A stretch of DNA of 64,000 bases from Labia minor (GCA_963082975.1 OY720348.1:70767719-70831718), one strand, 5' to 3'. Positions 48,164 through 59,867 are shown, counted from the first letter of the stretch. Notes: generated by a model from the letters alone, not told the origin. A program made the numbers and translations.

Positions 48164-48540
48164 TTCATCATTTAAATTTTCTTATTGATTTAAAAATTAT
48201 AACTATAAATTAATTTTATATATAATATTAAAAAATATTATATTTGTAAACGCGAATATTAAGTTTTTTTTTTAATGATGTGAGAATTTGAAATTTATAT
48301 AACCTAAAAAATATATTTTATTAAAAGAGCTAATTTTAATTAATAAAAAATTTCGGACAATTTCGAAAATGGAAGGAACCAGCAAAAAATTCACTTAGGA
48401 CATGCACCTACACGGTCGTATCAAATTTCAAAAATGGTTATGAAGGTTTTGACTAGTGTTAAAAAAGAAAAAAAATTATTATTATTATTATTATTATTAT
48501 TAAAATAATTATATATTATATAATATATATAAAAAAAAAA
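48164..48540. other. AT-rich spacer
   Basis: No gene. A short GC-richer piece at 48355-48440 (AAGGAACCAGC, CACTTAGGACATGCACC) is of unknown origin; (ATT)n at 48477-48500. Confidence 0.4.
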
Positions 48541-48811
48541 CCTCTGACTTTTGTACGTCCTACGCAAGGACAAAGCCTATCAAGCCGGTTATATCAATGA
48601 GGTGTCCTATGATCAGTACAACGGGTCCTATCAACCTTTACCTTGAATTTCTAAGTAATATAATAGCTTTTCCCCAAAGTTGTTCCTGGATGCTGGGTTG
48701 ATTCCGTCCCATAGACCCCAGTTAGGGAAATTCCCTGCCAGGCCCGGGACTTGAACCCGGGACAATGTGATTGTGAGGCAGGTTTGCTACCCACACACCC
48801 AATGACGCCTT
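48541..48811 (-). mobile_element. tRNA-derived SINE (tRNA-Val-like head)
   Basis: Read on the minus strand, 48811-48725 looks like a tRNA: GGCGTCATTGGGTGTGTGGG at the 5' end with an A-box-like TGTGTGGGTAGCAAACC, an anticodon region CTGCCTCACAATCAC resembling tRNA-Val(CAC), and a clear T-arm and B box CCCGGGTTCAAGTCCCGGG. An unrelated body of about 180 bp follows (CAACTTTGGGGAAAAGC ... GTACAAAAGTCAGAGG). This is the standard layout of a SINE transcribed by RNA polymerase III. Confidence 0.75.
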
Positions 48812-49136
48812 TATAATATTATATATAATGCATTGAATTATTTTACTGAAAATATCCTTATTTGGTACCGTTGAACTTGTCTTAGCTTGAAAGTACCATT
48901 ACATAAATTAAAAATCAGATGCGAGGGTAGAAGGTCCAAAAAAAAACAAAAAAAAAAATAAGAGACAAAATGAAATGAATCAATTTTTAAATCGATCAAT
49001 TTTAATCTCCTTATAAATGTATACAATTCTGATTGGAAAAGAATGTGTGTTTTTTTCTTTGGTTTGAAAACAGATGACTATTTTCGAAATAGATTTTTTT
49101 TTTATTTCTTTTTTTAAAGGAATGAAAAGTTGAGTA

Positions 49137-49295
49137 AGCCGCGCCCTTTCTAAGTCATCCTACACACCCAAAGTAGAGATCCCACGCGAAATACGCCCAC
49201 ATGCAGAGAACGGGAAGAGCTTCCAAAGGGTCCCTACTTGGACTGGTCGTTTCGCCTAGCAACCAGCCTCTTTTCTTCTCTTTTCCAAGGCGCAA
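49137..49295. other. GC-rich island of unknown function
   Basis: About 150 bp near 50% GC in very AT-rich surroundings, without an open frame on either strand. On the minus strand it reads GGTTGCTAGGCGAAAC, an RFX-half-site-like motif, and GGGCGCGGC. Could be a promoter/leader of an unannotated transcript or the GC-rich head of a repeat. Confidence 0.4.
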
Positions 49296-49421
49296 TGATT
49301 CTATTTTTTTTCACAAAATATAATTGAATTTTTATATCCATGAATAAATACAATAACACACATTCCACATCTCACTTTTTCATATATATATTTATTTATT
49401 AAAGCTTTTGTGGTTATTTTG

Positions 49422-49609
49422 ATAATTATTAAGGGAATTTTTATTAAAAGACCACATTGTGTTTGTATAAAATTATTTATTAAATTAAAATAAGCAGAAC
49501 TGCAGAATAAGCAGTCGAAACGTTGTACAGTTATTTTAATTTAATAAATAATTTTATACAAACAATGTGGTCTTTTAATAAAATTTAATAAAATTTCCTT
49601 AATAATTAT
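49422..49609. mobile_element. Foldback MITE with AAGGGAATTTT ends
   Basis: Arms of about 75 bp: ATAATTATTAAGGGAATTTT, then AAAGACCACATTGTGTTTG, mirrored by CAAACAATGTGGTCTTT and a decayed AAATTTCCTTAATAATTAT. The 37-bp loop (GCAGAACTGCAGAATAAGCA...) is the only non-palindromic part. It shares its terminal motif with the element at 16933-17093. Confidence 0.75.
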
Positions 49610-49917
49610 ATATATATATATCTTATCTTATTATGCTAGCTAAAATTGTATATATCTATCTATCTATATATATTGGTTCTCAAAAACCGCTCTAACGATT
49701 TTTTTCAAATTCACACTAGATATAGTATTTATAAAGAAAAATTAAGTTTTATTGATGATATCTCTTGAAACATTCAGCTTCATTATTAATTTCTTAATTG
49801 AAAATTATATATGGAAAACGTCAAAATTGGCCTCCATTTTTATTTGTATTAATATTTTTTTTTATTTAAAATATTTTAAAATATATTATTTAATTTCGAA
49901 ATAAAATTAAAAATATT

Positions 49918-50420
49918 TATTTTTTTAATAAAATATATATAGATATTTATTAATCTCTCTCAAAAAAAAAAAATAAATAAAAAACATCAAATCTGCCTGC
50001 TAAGACAGTAAAAAAATGACAATTTTTTATCTAAATATATATAGTTCAGATGGTAAAGTGATGTTTTAACGAGTGGATTTCGTCGGTTCGAAACTCTCCG
50101 GGTGAATCGTTATTTAAAAATGAAAATGAAAATAATGAATTTGTTATTTTTTTTCTTTTTATCTATTGTTTACATTTTAATAAATTACTATTTTATATTT
50201 ATTTATTCATTGTTCTTTTATTAAATTTAATATTTATTAATATTATTTATTATTAATTTATATATTGATGACATCACAAATGACATTTATATTGAAATTT
50301 GACTCCCGCCTTTTTTTAAATATATTTTGTCTTAGCAGGCAGATTTGATGTTTTTTATTTTTTTTTTTTTTTTGAGAGAGATTAATAAATATCTATATAT
50401 ATTTTATTAAAAATAAAATT
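49918..50420. mobile_element. Inverted-repeat element with tRNA-like core
   Basis: The left arm 49930-50007 ends CATCAAATCTGCCTGCTAAG, and the right arm 50328-50409 begins with its reverse complement and extends through GAGAGAGATTAATAAATATC. Between them 50043-50108 looks tRNA-like: GTTCAGATGGTAAAGTG (A-box region) and GTCGGTTCGAAACTCTCCG (B box and T-arm). The rest is AT-rich. Confidence 0.65.
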
Positions 50421-50576
50421 AAAAATATATATTTTTTTTATATTTAAAATATTTTAAAATTTTTTATTTAATTTCGAAATAAAATTAAAAATATATATTT
50501 TAATAATATTTTATAATTATAAATTACGATATATATTTATCAATAATAATTAATTATTTTTTTTTAACTTAATTAC

Positions 50577-52115
50577 AGAGCCGAGGCTCGGGGTCCCGGT
50601 ATGATCTTAATATATTGTCAGAATTAGATAAATAATGTAGAGAAGAAAATATTTAAAAATAGATATTTATTTAAATGAAATAAAATTATTTAATTTACAG
50701 AATGAAAATGTCTATAATAATGTCTAAACATTTTTCTTTATAATTTTACATTATAATAATACTAATTACAGTAGTTATAATATATGGGGAATTTTCAACT
50801 TTGACTGCCGATTTGACCATGTTCCCAAACGAATTTTAAAAAAACCAAGACCACTTTACATTTACACATTTTAAGCTCTAATCGAATCCAAAATCAAAAT
50901 TTAAAAAATCGAAAAACAAACTCACAGATATATAGATTTTATAAATGAACATTTATACAATTTATTTTAATTAATTTGAAACATTTTAGGAAACAAATTT
51001 TTAATGGGTCATTTTTAGAAATCCCATTTAACAATTATAATAAATAATTAAAAAATTGTAAAATTTTTAAAGTATATAAAAATAAATTGTATAAATTGGT
51101 TAAAGGGTCGAGTGATAGTTCGGTGTCCCAGGTATATATTTTATATTAACACGCCTACTTTTCTGTATAATAAAGATATAAAGAATCATATTTTAATTTT
51201 TATATAACCAAGAAATCATTTTTTCACTTAAAATATAGTTGTAAAGCCCAAATCTCCGATCCATATAACATCATCGACTGGGCCGCTACCAAAAGGAGTC
51301 TTCTCTTGCTCTGACTAGGGCCACCGGTATTTGCCATTAGTCTCGAAAAAATAATATTAAATTTTATATAAATTTATAAATTAGAATATTTGAATTTGTT
51401 TAAATTTTAACACATGTAATCAATCATATGCATAAAGAATAGAAAATTTTGAAAATCAACTTGGTATTAAATTCAGAAAAAAAAATACTCATATATAGAA
51501 TATATAGACTATTCGAATATAATTGAAACTCTTTCTCTCCCTCTATTTTAAATTTAAAAAAACGGAGTGTTAAGAAATTAAGATTCCTTATACAACATGG
51601 ATGGTTAAATGAATTGGGCTCCCTACCTCCCTGAGAAATTCCCATTAAAAATGTTTATAATATTTTAGTTTATTAAATCAAACTATTATTTTTTTATTTC
51701 AATATTTTTAATGTTAATACAATAATTTTTATTTTATAATCTATAAAATAATTTAATTATTTTTAAAAACAACGGTCTTCAATTACAATTTTTTACTCTC
51801 TACTGACTGTTCATTTCATAACTGAAAATAGTGTCGAATAGAAATAGACGATATTACTTGGATTAATCTTATTATGCTAGCTAAAATTGTTTGTTTGTAT
51901 TATTGAGGACCCCAGTTCAATTCATTTTAATCAGATTGATGCAATGATGCAACATTTAATAATTGTAATAAATAATTAATTGTAGATTAATATTTTTTAA
52001 AGGGTCGAGCGACAGATCGGTGTCCCAGGTATTAATATTACCAGCCAAACCCAATAATAATGAATCATTTTTTTTAACTTAAGTACCGAGCCGAGGCTCG
52101 GGGTCCCGGTACTAT
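50577..52115 (+). repeat. Two pairs of GC-rich hairpin motifs
   Basis: GAGCCGAGGCTCGGGGTCCC followed by GGTA occurs at about 50579 and 52088; a related motif with TCGGTGTCCCAGGTAT occurs at about 51119 and 52017. All are in + orientation, embedded in AT-rich DNA. The first is a perfect GAGCC/GGCTC hairpin followed by a GGGGTCCCGG stretch. They look like conserved ends or cores of a small repeat family. A degraded LINE-like piece lies at 51240-51345. Confidence 0.5.
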
Positions 52116-52364
52116 ACTTATATATTCTCCATTAAACTAGAATTATTGTATATATTCGAATACTTTATTTTCCATTGTATTCCTTATTCAATCATTATAT
52201 AAATATAAAAAAAAATAATATAAATTAAATACTTTTCAAATAATCAAACAAAAATAAAACAATCCTCTCTTATATTAGCATTGGAATTAATTTATGCTTA
52301 TGTTGATTTAAAAGAATATAATATTGTTTTTTGTTTGATATATATATATATAGGGTGACCATAT

Positions 52365-52600
52365 TTTGAAATAAGTTGACCTGTGACCAGGTCCGAACCG
52401 ACCGACGGTTTGAAGTAAATTAATTTCCAGCTACAGAAACAATTTCAAATAATTTTAATATATCTATTAATGTAATAAAAAGTAGATAGGCATATAACAT
52501 AAATATTTTTAATTTTATTCTATTTATAATATATATATATATAAGACCAGGCTGTGACGTCATGAATGGCTGGATGACGTCATATAATTTTAAATTAAGA
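52365..52600 (+). repeat. Direct repeat copy 1 with paired CRE palindromes
   Basis: Shares about 230 bp with 54978-55207 in the same orientation (AAGTTGACCTGTGACCAGGT, CCGAACCGACCGACGGTTTG, and AAGACCAGGCTGTGACGTCA). Each copy contains two TGACGTCA palindromes about 14 bp apart. Confidence 0.8.
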
Positions 52601-52749
52601 AAAAACTAATAAAGATGATTTTTCTCGAGGATAAAACCAATACAAAGTGCATGATTCGTGGTGATATGTAAAAAAATCTCATGTGAAATTTAGTGTGAAA
52701 ATAACCCTTCCCTTCCTATCGTCGATCGCTAATACTACCACTTCCGGTT

Positions 52750-53238
52750 TCCGGATTTGCACTAAAAGTGTGGATGTGGATGTGGATGTATGTAGACAAA
52801 AAGGTTTGAGCTAGAATCATGAAATTTGGTAAATGGGCACTATTCAAAAATCGTAGTTTTCTATCAACTTTTGAGAAATGTAGCTCAACCGGAAGAGGGT
52901 CATTACCTACAATGTTTTGATTTTTTTTACTCTAAAGTGACCGTAAAAATAAAGATATAGGTTTGATAATTTTTCCCATGATTAAAAATTGTATAAAACT
53001 GCTATATATACAATTTCAGCTTGATTGAATCACTGAAAATACCGGAATTAATTTTTTAATATTGCAAATCACGCACCAACAAATGACGTGGTGCTATTAT
53101 CAAACACGCCCTGGTTTAATAAATATTATTTATTAATTTTAATTTATAATTAATTAAATTTAATTTAAATATAATATATGTTATTTAATCCAATTCAAAT
53201 TGCGAGATATTCGAGTGGAGACACTCCAGCTAATTTTT
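52750..53238 (+). mobile_element. HINE/Helentron-like element, copy 2
   Basis: Collinear with the body of 59868-60484: GGTTTGAGCTAGAAT, ATGTAGCTCAACCGGAAGAG, GTGACCGTAAAAATAAAGAT, and the 3' end GAGTGGAGACACTCCAGCTA. The 5' end is not recognisable; a (GGATGT)n stretch replaces the (GT)n of the other copy. Confidence 0.7.
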
Positions 53239-53469
53239 TTTTGTTTTTAGAACCAACTTGCGAAAAATTCGGAAATGTTCAAAAGCTTAGTCCAGAAAAC
53301 GTTTGATCTTTTTTTAGAAGCAAATTGAAAAAATTTTGAAAAAAGGGGACAATAGGCTGTTCCGAAGGCTTTTTTCGGGACGCCAGGACAGAGCACCTAA
53401 AAATTGGACGTTTGGTCACCCTAAAAATATATATATATATATAAAATATAAGGTAATATCGAATTTTAA

Positions 53470-53818
53470 AATATAGAACAAATCGTCAATTATTACATAT
53501 GAGAATGTTAAAAACAAACAAAAAATTAAAACTTCCCCATCTTCTACCAAAATGGAAATAACTTGATTAATGAAAATGATAGATTGGTAAATTAACTAAA
53601 AATAAAAATTTATGTAGTGATTAATTCAAAATTTTAGCTTGATTAGTTAAAAATAAAATAAATTTTTATGCTAATAGCTGGTATTACAAATGTAAAAAAA
53701 TATTTAAAAATACTTAAGAAAGATTTAATTTTAAATTTGAATGAAAAAAATTAAAATATTAAAAAAAAACTATTTATTTTAGACTAATTTTAATAAGTTT
53801 CAATAATCATATATATAA

Positions 53819-53849
<31 letters not shown>

Positions 53850-53970
53850 AATAATTAAACTATAAATATGAAATTATATAAATGAAACTATTTCAATGAA
53901 ATTTAATTCTTAATTTTATATCTTTGTTTATTTGAAAATCATTTTATTTAAAAATACTTAAAAAAGATTT
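53470..53970 (+). repeat. Long repeat arm, inverted copy of 60830-61270
   Basis: Contains AGCTTGATTAGTTAAAAATA, TTTTATGCTAATAGCTGGTA and the (GA)n/(TA)n junction at 53815-53850, all found inverted at 61260-60830. Further diverged copies are at 58590-58920 and 59100-59560. No open frame. Confidence 0.75.
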
Positions 53971-54977
53971 AATTTTAAATTTGAATGAAAAAAATTGAGT
54001 TATAAATGAAATATTAAAATAAATATTATTATTAATTTATTTGATAGGTTTCGATATCTATCAATCTATATCTATATCTATATATCTCTCTCTCTCTATA
54101 TCTATATATATAAAAGGCAATGTCTGTGTGTGTGTGTGTGTGTCTGTCAAATACTCTAAAACTACTTGTCCGATTACGGTGAAACTTTCAGGGATTGTTG
54201 TGGGCATCCCAGGGAAGGTTTTAGTGTAGTTAAATCCAAAATTAATTTATTCAAAATTAATTTAATTAGTAATATTTTGGTAAAAGTGTGTAGTGTCACA
54301 AAACTATCGACAGATGGCGCTACATAAAAACTTAAACATTCAAATATTTTTAATTTTTTTTAAACTGTCAAAAATAACATACCCATAATAACAGTTGTAA
54401 TAAAAATAGAAATATAAATCACAATGTAAGTAAAATATTGAATCGTTTTATTTATATTGTTTCAATTATTGTTTGAATATTTATTAAATTTATATATAGA
54501 TTTATTAATTATAATAACTCCATTTACTTTCTTCAAATTTTTTTAATTTTTTATTTAAAAGTATATTCAGCATTGAAATTGCCATTAAATATGCAGGTAA
54601 TTGGAACTCCAACATGTAATATTAGCAAATAGTCTGGGATGGGAAAAATACTAAGATCATGTCATGTCCTATTAAATATTTTGAATTTTATTAATCAATC
54701 TAATATAATGAAAATAAATTAATACTAAGATCATGTCATGTCCTATTAAATATTTTGAATTTTATTTTGAATCATACTATGGTAATGAAATATTGTAGGT
54801 AGACTTTTGAGACAAACAATAAAAATCTCTATAAAATAAGAGAATATACTTATTCCGAAAACTGTTAATTAAAATGTAATAACTATTAACAATTAATAAA
54901 GTAGAAATAATTTTCGAACAAATAAAAATGTAATAATTATTAACAAAAAAAATAAAAAATAAAAATAAATTATTAAC

Positions 54978-55207
54978 AAAATAAGTTGACCTGTGGCCAG
55001 GTCCGAACCGACCGACGGTTTGAAGTAAATTAATTTCCAGCTACAGAAACAATTTCAAATAATTTTAATATATCTATTAATGTAATAAAAAAACAGATAT
55101 GGACATAACATAAATATTTTTAATTTTATTTTATTTGTAATATATATGTAAGACCAGGCTGTGACGTCATGAATGGCTGGGTGACGTCATATAATTTTAA
55201 ATTAAGA
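54978..55207 (+). repeat. Direct repeat copy 2 with paired CRE palindromes
   Basis: Second copy of the 52365 repeat, inside the Helitron; CTGTGACGTCATGAATGGCT followed by GGGTGACGTCATA is preserved almost unchanged. Confidence 0.8.
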
Positions 55208-55664
55208 AATATTCGTGGAGATATGTAAAAATCTCCACATGTGAAATTTGGTGTGAAAACAATACCTCCCTTACTATCGTCGGTCGGTAAAAAATAAAAA
55301 TAAAAATGTAGTAATAAAAAATAAAATTTCAATTATATTAATTTAATAAATTATTATTATTATATTTTCACGTATTAAACGGTATATTATTATTATTATT
55401 ATTATTATTTGTAATAATTCCAATAAAAATAAATAAAAATAAAAACCAAAAAAAAAGTGCAATTAAAACTAAAATTTCAATTATATTCATTTAATACATT
55501 ATTATTATTATTATTAAGTGTTCAGTTATCATATACGTAGATATGTATACAGACACACATGCAAAAGCGAAGCTTTTCCGGGTCTGCTATTATTATAATA
55601 GGCGTTTACTTCGTCATTATTATTAAACATTCGTTTTAATCGTAATCATGTTTTATACATATAT

Positions 55665-55870
55665 ATGTAAAATAAAGAGCCACAAATATTGGGAAACATC
55701 CGGTGGAAGACCAAAGATCAAGGTGGGTGGACAATGAAGGAAGGGACATGGGAGAGATGGGACAGGGTAGGATTTGGTTGTAGCTCAGGATAGGGACTCT
55801 TAGAGAAAAGTGGATGCTGCGGCTAAGAACTTTCGAAAACTGTATAGACACAGAGTTAGATAAATATAAC
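55665..55870 (+). mobile_element. LINE tail fragment inside the Helitron
   Basis: Plus-strand decayed copy of the tail at 45990-46200 (CCGGTGGAAGACCAAAGATC, ATGGGAGAGATGG, CTAAGAACTTTCGAAAACT). It is carried within the Helitron boundaries. Confidence 0.6.
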
Positions 55871-56329
55871 ATATACAATAATAATATATAATTAATTTAC
55901 TGATTAAATTAAAATATATATTTTCTAAGAAAACAAATATATGTCTTATCTACTTATACTGATTGAAACAAAATGGATGAAAACCTTTTACATACAGACT
56001 TTCAACCAAATACTATGTATCACTCGGGGGTACAGGGGGCGGAGCCCCCGTCTAGGTGTGAAGAGCGCCTGGAAGGCGCTCGGAGCAGCTAGTATATATA
56101 TAATAATTAAACAATTTCAATTAAATTTAATTCTTAATTTTATATCTTTGTTTATATGAAAATTATTTGATTTATATTCTTTTCTTTTTCTCTTTATTTA
56201 TATGATGATTGATTTAGGAATACAATGGGAAACAAAATATTCCAATATAAACAACATAACATCTTTCAAATCATCAATTATTAAGTATACACTCTCCATT
56301 CCAAAAGAAACCGAATTTTTAAAAAAAAA

Positions 56330-56560
56330 TAATATCACTAATGCCATCATTTGTAACCCGTAGTTGGCTTAGTCCCTCATTGACAACTGGTATAAATTTC
56401 ATGACATTTGGATGCATACAACAAAAGTTATTGCGTTTCAAACGCTGCTCAGAGCTCCTTCGTCGCTCTTCACATCTAGACGGGGGCTCCGCCCCCTGTA
56501 CCCCCGAGTGGTACATAGTATTTAGTAGTAAAAGGTTTTCATCCATTTTGTTTCAAACAA
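56330..56560 (-). mobile_element. Helitron 3' region fragment, inverted
   Basis: Minus strand reads AACAAAATGGATGAAAACCT, CACTCGGGGGTACAGGGGGC and the GAGCCCCCGTCTAGATGTGA block of the Helitron at 54101. The terminal hairpin is altered (GAGCGACGAAGGAGCTC) and the sequence runs on into CAGCGTTTGAAACG instead of CTAG. Confidence 0.65.
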
Positions 56561-56654
56561 TGTATAACATAAAACATTTATTTCTTATTGTGTGATTATT
56601 TAAAATATATTTTAATTTAAATAGTAAATTAATTATATATATTATTATTGAATA

Positions 56655-56945
56655 TGTTATATCTATCTACTCGAAAGTTCTTGGCAGCTACAACCACATT
56701 TCTCCAAGTGTCCCCGGTGACCTCATCTTTCTTTGGCCAATAAATGCTGGAAAGAATAATCTGAATCTACTCTCATCTCCCAGGGTCATAGACCATGCGT
56801 GGCTCAACGGTACTCGAAAGTTCTTGGCAGCTACAACCACATTTCTCCAAGTGTCCTTATCCTGAGCCTCTGTTCCATCATTCCCTGATGTACTCATCTT
56901 TCTTTGGCCCATAAATGCTGGGGAGAATTATATTTAAGTCGTCTG
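56655..56945 (-). mobile_element. LINE tail fragment with internal tandem duplication
   Basis: TCGAAAGTTCTTGGCAGCTA followed by CAACCACATTTCTCCAAGTG occurs at about 56659 and again at about 56813, each followed by a CATCTTTCTTTGGCC...AATGCTGG unit. Related to the tail at 45990-46400. Confidence 0.65.
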
Positions 56946-57985
56946 GGTCACCTAATATTTTACAATTGATTTCCGCATCTTACTCTTTCTTTACTACCTT
57001 CAAGATATATTTTAAGATCAAAATTTGAAAAAGTTTATCCGGATCTATTGAGTCATGCGTAGGTTTTACTAAAGTCTACAAATAATTAGTGAACATAGAT
57101 ATTGAATTCGCGGTTTTTTTAATATCTGTCATAATGAGAAAATATCTTAATTAATGTTGATCGATTTGGCCTGAACCCGCAATGATATCGTCTAATATTT
57201 CCTCCGCCTATAGTTTATAAGTATTGTATATGTTATAATAGAGTATAATATTTCTTGATCATTTCATTTTGATATTTTAATTTCATTGCTTGATTTTTAT
57301 TGAATATTTTTTGAGAAAATGCAAAGTTAGAGACTTGAGACAATTTATAAAAATTAATTTATAAAAATTAACGGTATAAAAGTATTGATTAAAACTAAAT
57401 TAATAATCTATACATTCATTAATAGTATTAATTTAAATTAATGGATTTATTTGATTTTTTATTATTAAGTTCATTTATTAATTTTTTTAGATCATAGTTA
57501 ATTCCCTCCCTTAAAATAAAAGAAGTACCTATTCAAATATGGAAAGAATAAATACAAAATAATTTAAGTTAAATATGATTTAAATATTTTATTATATTAA
57601 TTAAAATGAGAACTTTTAGAATAAATTATTTAATTGAAATGATATTTCAATATTAGAATTTAAAATAAAAAGTTAAATATTATAATAATTCTTTGATTGG
57701 GAATCCCTAGAGTTATATACATTGTGTAAAATGAGTCCGCCAGTCAGTGGGCCACGCCTGGCTCACTGGCTCTTGAATGAACAACACGGAGAACTATATA
57801 TAAACTTTAAAAAATTAAATTCTGCGGTTATTGATTAGATATTAATAAAATCTATAGCCTATGTTACCATAGAGGTATATAAGAATATTGTGATGTAATT
57901 TCATAGAAATCGTTTCTTATTTTTTGATGTTTATAATTCTAAATTACCGGTAAAGTGTCGGTTAAGTAGGAAATTTCTTTTTTGT
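56946..57985. other. Gene-free AT-rich spacer
   Basis: No gene seen. A GC-rich hairpin-prone piece at 57735-57775 (CCGCCAGTCAGTGGGCCACG, CTGGCTCACTGGCTC) may be a transposon end. Confidence 0.35.
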
Positions 57986-58561
57986 ATGTTTCTATGACAG
58001 CAAAAAAGTAAACAAATTACATACATACATACATACAAACACTCTCCTTTATATATATAGATAAACACAAAAAAAAAATAAAATAGGATTTATTTTATCA
58101 AAGAAAGAAAAGACAAAAAAATAATATTATAAAAGTAATTACAAAATAAATTATAAACAAATCTCAGTGATCACTTACTATTATTACAAATTCCGGATGC
58201 ATCCACTTTCAATATTTCACCCTTTATTTTATACAATTCATTCACTGCTCAAAGGCTAATAATCATCTCCTCGTCCTCGTCAGCAATCTCTCTCTCCCGC
58301 TCACACACACTCCCACCTCTCTCCTCATCCCCTCCACCTCTCATTTCTTAGTTATTTCAATTTCCACAAATTGTCTTATTTTTAAAATATTCACTAATTT
58401 ACTTTCTATTTTTCTTCTTTAATCATTAAATAATATATTTTCTATTTTATGTTAAAATGTAAGTTATTTACATTTTAACATATTACACTATGACAGCAAA
58501 AAAGTAAACAAATTACATACATACATACATACATACAAACACTCTCCTTTATATATATAGA
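57986..58561 (-). mobile_element. Tandem Helitron 5' ends (second family)
   Basis: On the minus strand two near-identical 5' termini, TCTATATATATAAAGGAGAG then (TGTA)n and TTTGTTTACTTTTTTGCTGT, begin at 58561 and 58061. About 430 bp, including a pyrimidine-rich block at 58255-58350, separates them. The 3' CTRR end was not located. Confidence 0.6.
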
Positions 58562-58589
58562 TTAAATAAATAATTAATACTTTTAATAT

Positions 58590-59560
58590 AAACAATGATA
58601 TAAAATTAAGAATTAAATTTAATTTAAAAGAATTACATTATAATTGAAATATTAAAAAAAAAAATATTTATTTGTGACTAATTTTAATAGGTTTCAATAA
58701 TCTTACATGTATATGTGTATTGAGATATATATATAATTAAACTATATATATGAAATTATATAAATGAAACTATTTCAATGTAATTTAATTCTTAATTTTT
58801 TATCTTTGTTTGTTTGAAAATTATTTCATTTGTATTCTTTTCTTTTGTATTAATGTAATGATTGATATAGGAAATCAATGAGAAACAAAATATTTGAATA
58901 TAAACATTAATTCGAGTTGGTTCTAAAGAATAAACTTTATCATATATATATATTATATATATAAACGTTTAAAGGTTTCTAGGAAGATTTATGTTTAAAG
59001 AACATTAATCAAGTCATTTTATTTTTGGAATGAGTGGTGGAGGGAGGTTTAATGTTTTTATAATTAAAAACAACCATAAAGAATAAACTGGAATTATTAT
59101 TTATATTCGAATATTTTGTTTCTCATTGTATTCCTATATCAATCATCACATCAATAAAAATAAAAATAAAAGAATATAAATGAAATAATTTTTATATAAA
59201 CAAAGATAATTCCATTAAGTATTAAATTTCATAGAAAATAAGTGTGTTATCGTTGAAATATTAAAAAAAAAATTATTTATTATTATTAATAATTTATTTT
59301 AATTAAAAACAATCAAGCTATATTATTTAAAATAAATAAATAAATAAAAATTTATCTTTTTTATATTTTTAATTAAAACAAAAAATTAACCTCCCCCTCA
59401 TCTACCAAAATGAAAATCATTTGATTAAGATGATAAATTTGCAAACTAACTAAAAATCTTTTGAATGAAATCAAAATTTGTGCTGTTATTAATTAAAAAT
59501 TTTAGCTTGATTAGTTAAAAATAAAATATATTTTTAATACTCAACGATGGTATAAGAAAT
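58590..59560. repeat. Diverged copies of the 53470/60830 long repeat
   Basis: 58680-58920 matches the unit split by the Helitron at 54101. 59100-59240 and 59440-59560 match inverted and direct pieces (AGCTTGATTAGTTAAAAATA at about 59503). AT-rich, no open frame. Confidence 0.55.
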
Positions 59561-59867
59561 GTAAAAAATATATATAATTCTTAAAAAAAAAAATTTAAAT
59601 TTAAATTTTATTGAAAATAATTCAGTTATAATTAAAATATTTATAAAATTATTATTATAATTATTATATATTCATTTATTGTGTAAAGTTTGATAAAGTT
59701 TAATATTTTTATATATAAATACTTTAATATATATTCTCTAGAATTATTGTTTATTATACTAAGTTATTTTCTTTTTATTAGGAGAGGGGAAGTTGAATTA
59801 TTTTGTTTTTGTGATTTTTAAAAATCCATAAAAATAAATTTTGAATTATTTATTTGTATATTCTTTT

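Larger units (their letters stand above)
52352..53424. mobile_element. Composite DNA transposon with AGGGTGACCA ends, containing a HINE copy
   Basis: Left end AGGGTGACCATATTTTG and right end ACGTTTGGTCACCCT are inverted at the outer 10 bp. The right subterminal part has CGGGACGCCAGGACAG, the kind of motif seen in widespread GGGTGACCA-ended DNA transposons. The interior holds the 260-bp repeat at 52365-52600 and a HINE-like element ending at about 53238. No transposase. Confidence 0.55.
54101..56092 (+). mobile_element. Complete non-autonomous Helitron, 1.99 kb
   Basis: The 5' end is TC (TCTATATATATAAAAGGCAA) preceded by A; the 3' end is GGAGCAGCTAG followed by T, giving the Helitron A|T insertion. 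The hairpin GAGCGCC-TGGAA-GGCGCTC (56063-56081) ends 11 nt before the CTAG terminus, as the family requires. A second hairpin GGGGGC-GGA-GCCCCC lies at 56034-56048. No Rep/helicase frame is present. The flanking repeat (aataggtttc... / ...ataattaaac) is uninterrupted at 58680-58745 and inverted near 60940-60900, which gives an empty site. Inside are the second CRE-paired repeat (54978-55207) and a LINE tail fragment (55665-55870). Confidence 0.85.

Noticed and set aside
55555-55600. Possible second Helitron 3' end (AAAAGCGAAGCTTTT hairpin then CTATTAT)
   Set aside because: The terminal tetranucleotide is CTAT rather than CTAG/CTAA and no matching 5' end was found; it lies within the larger Helitron.
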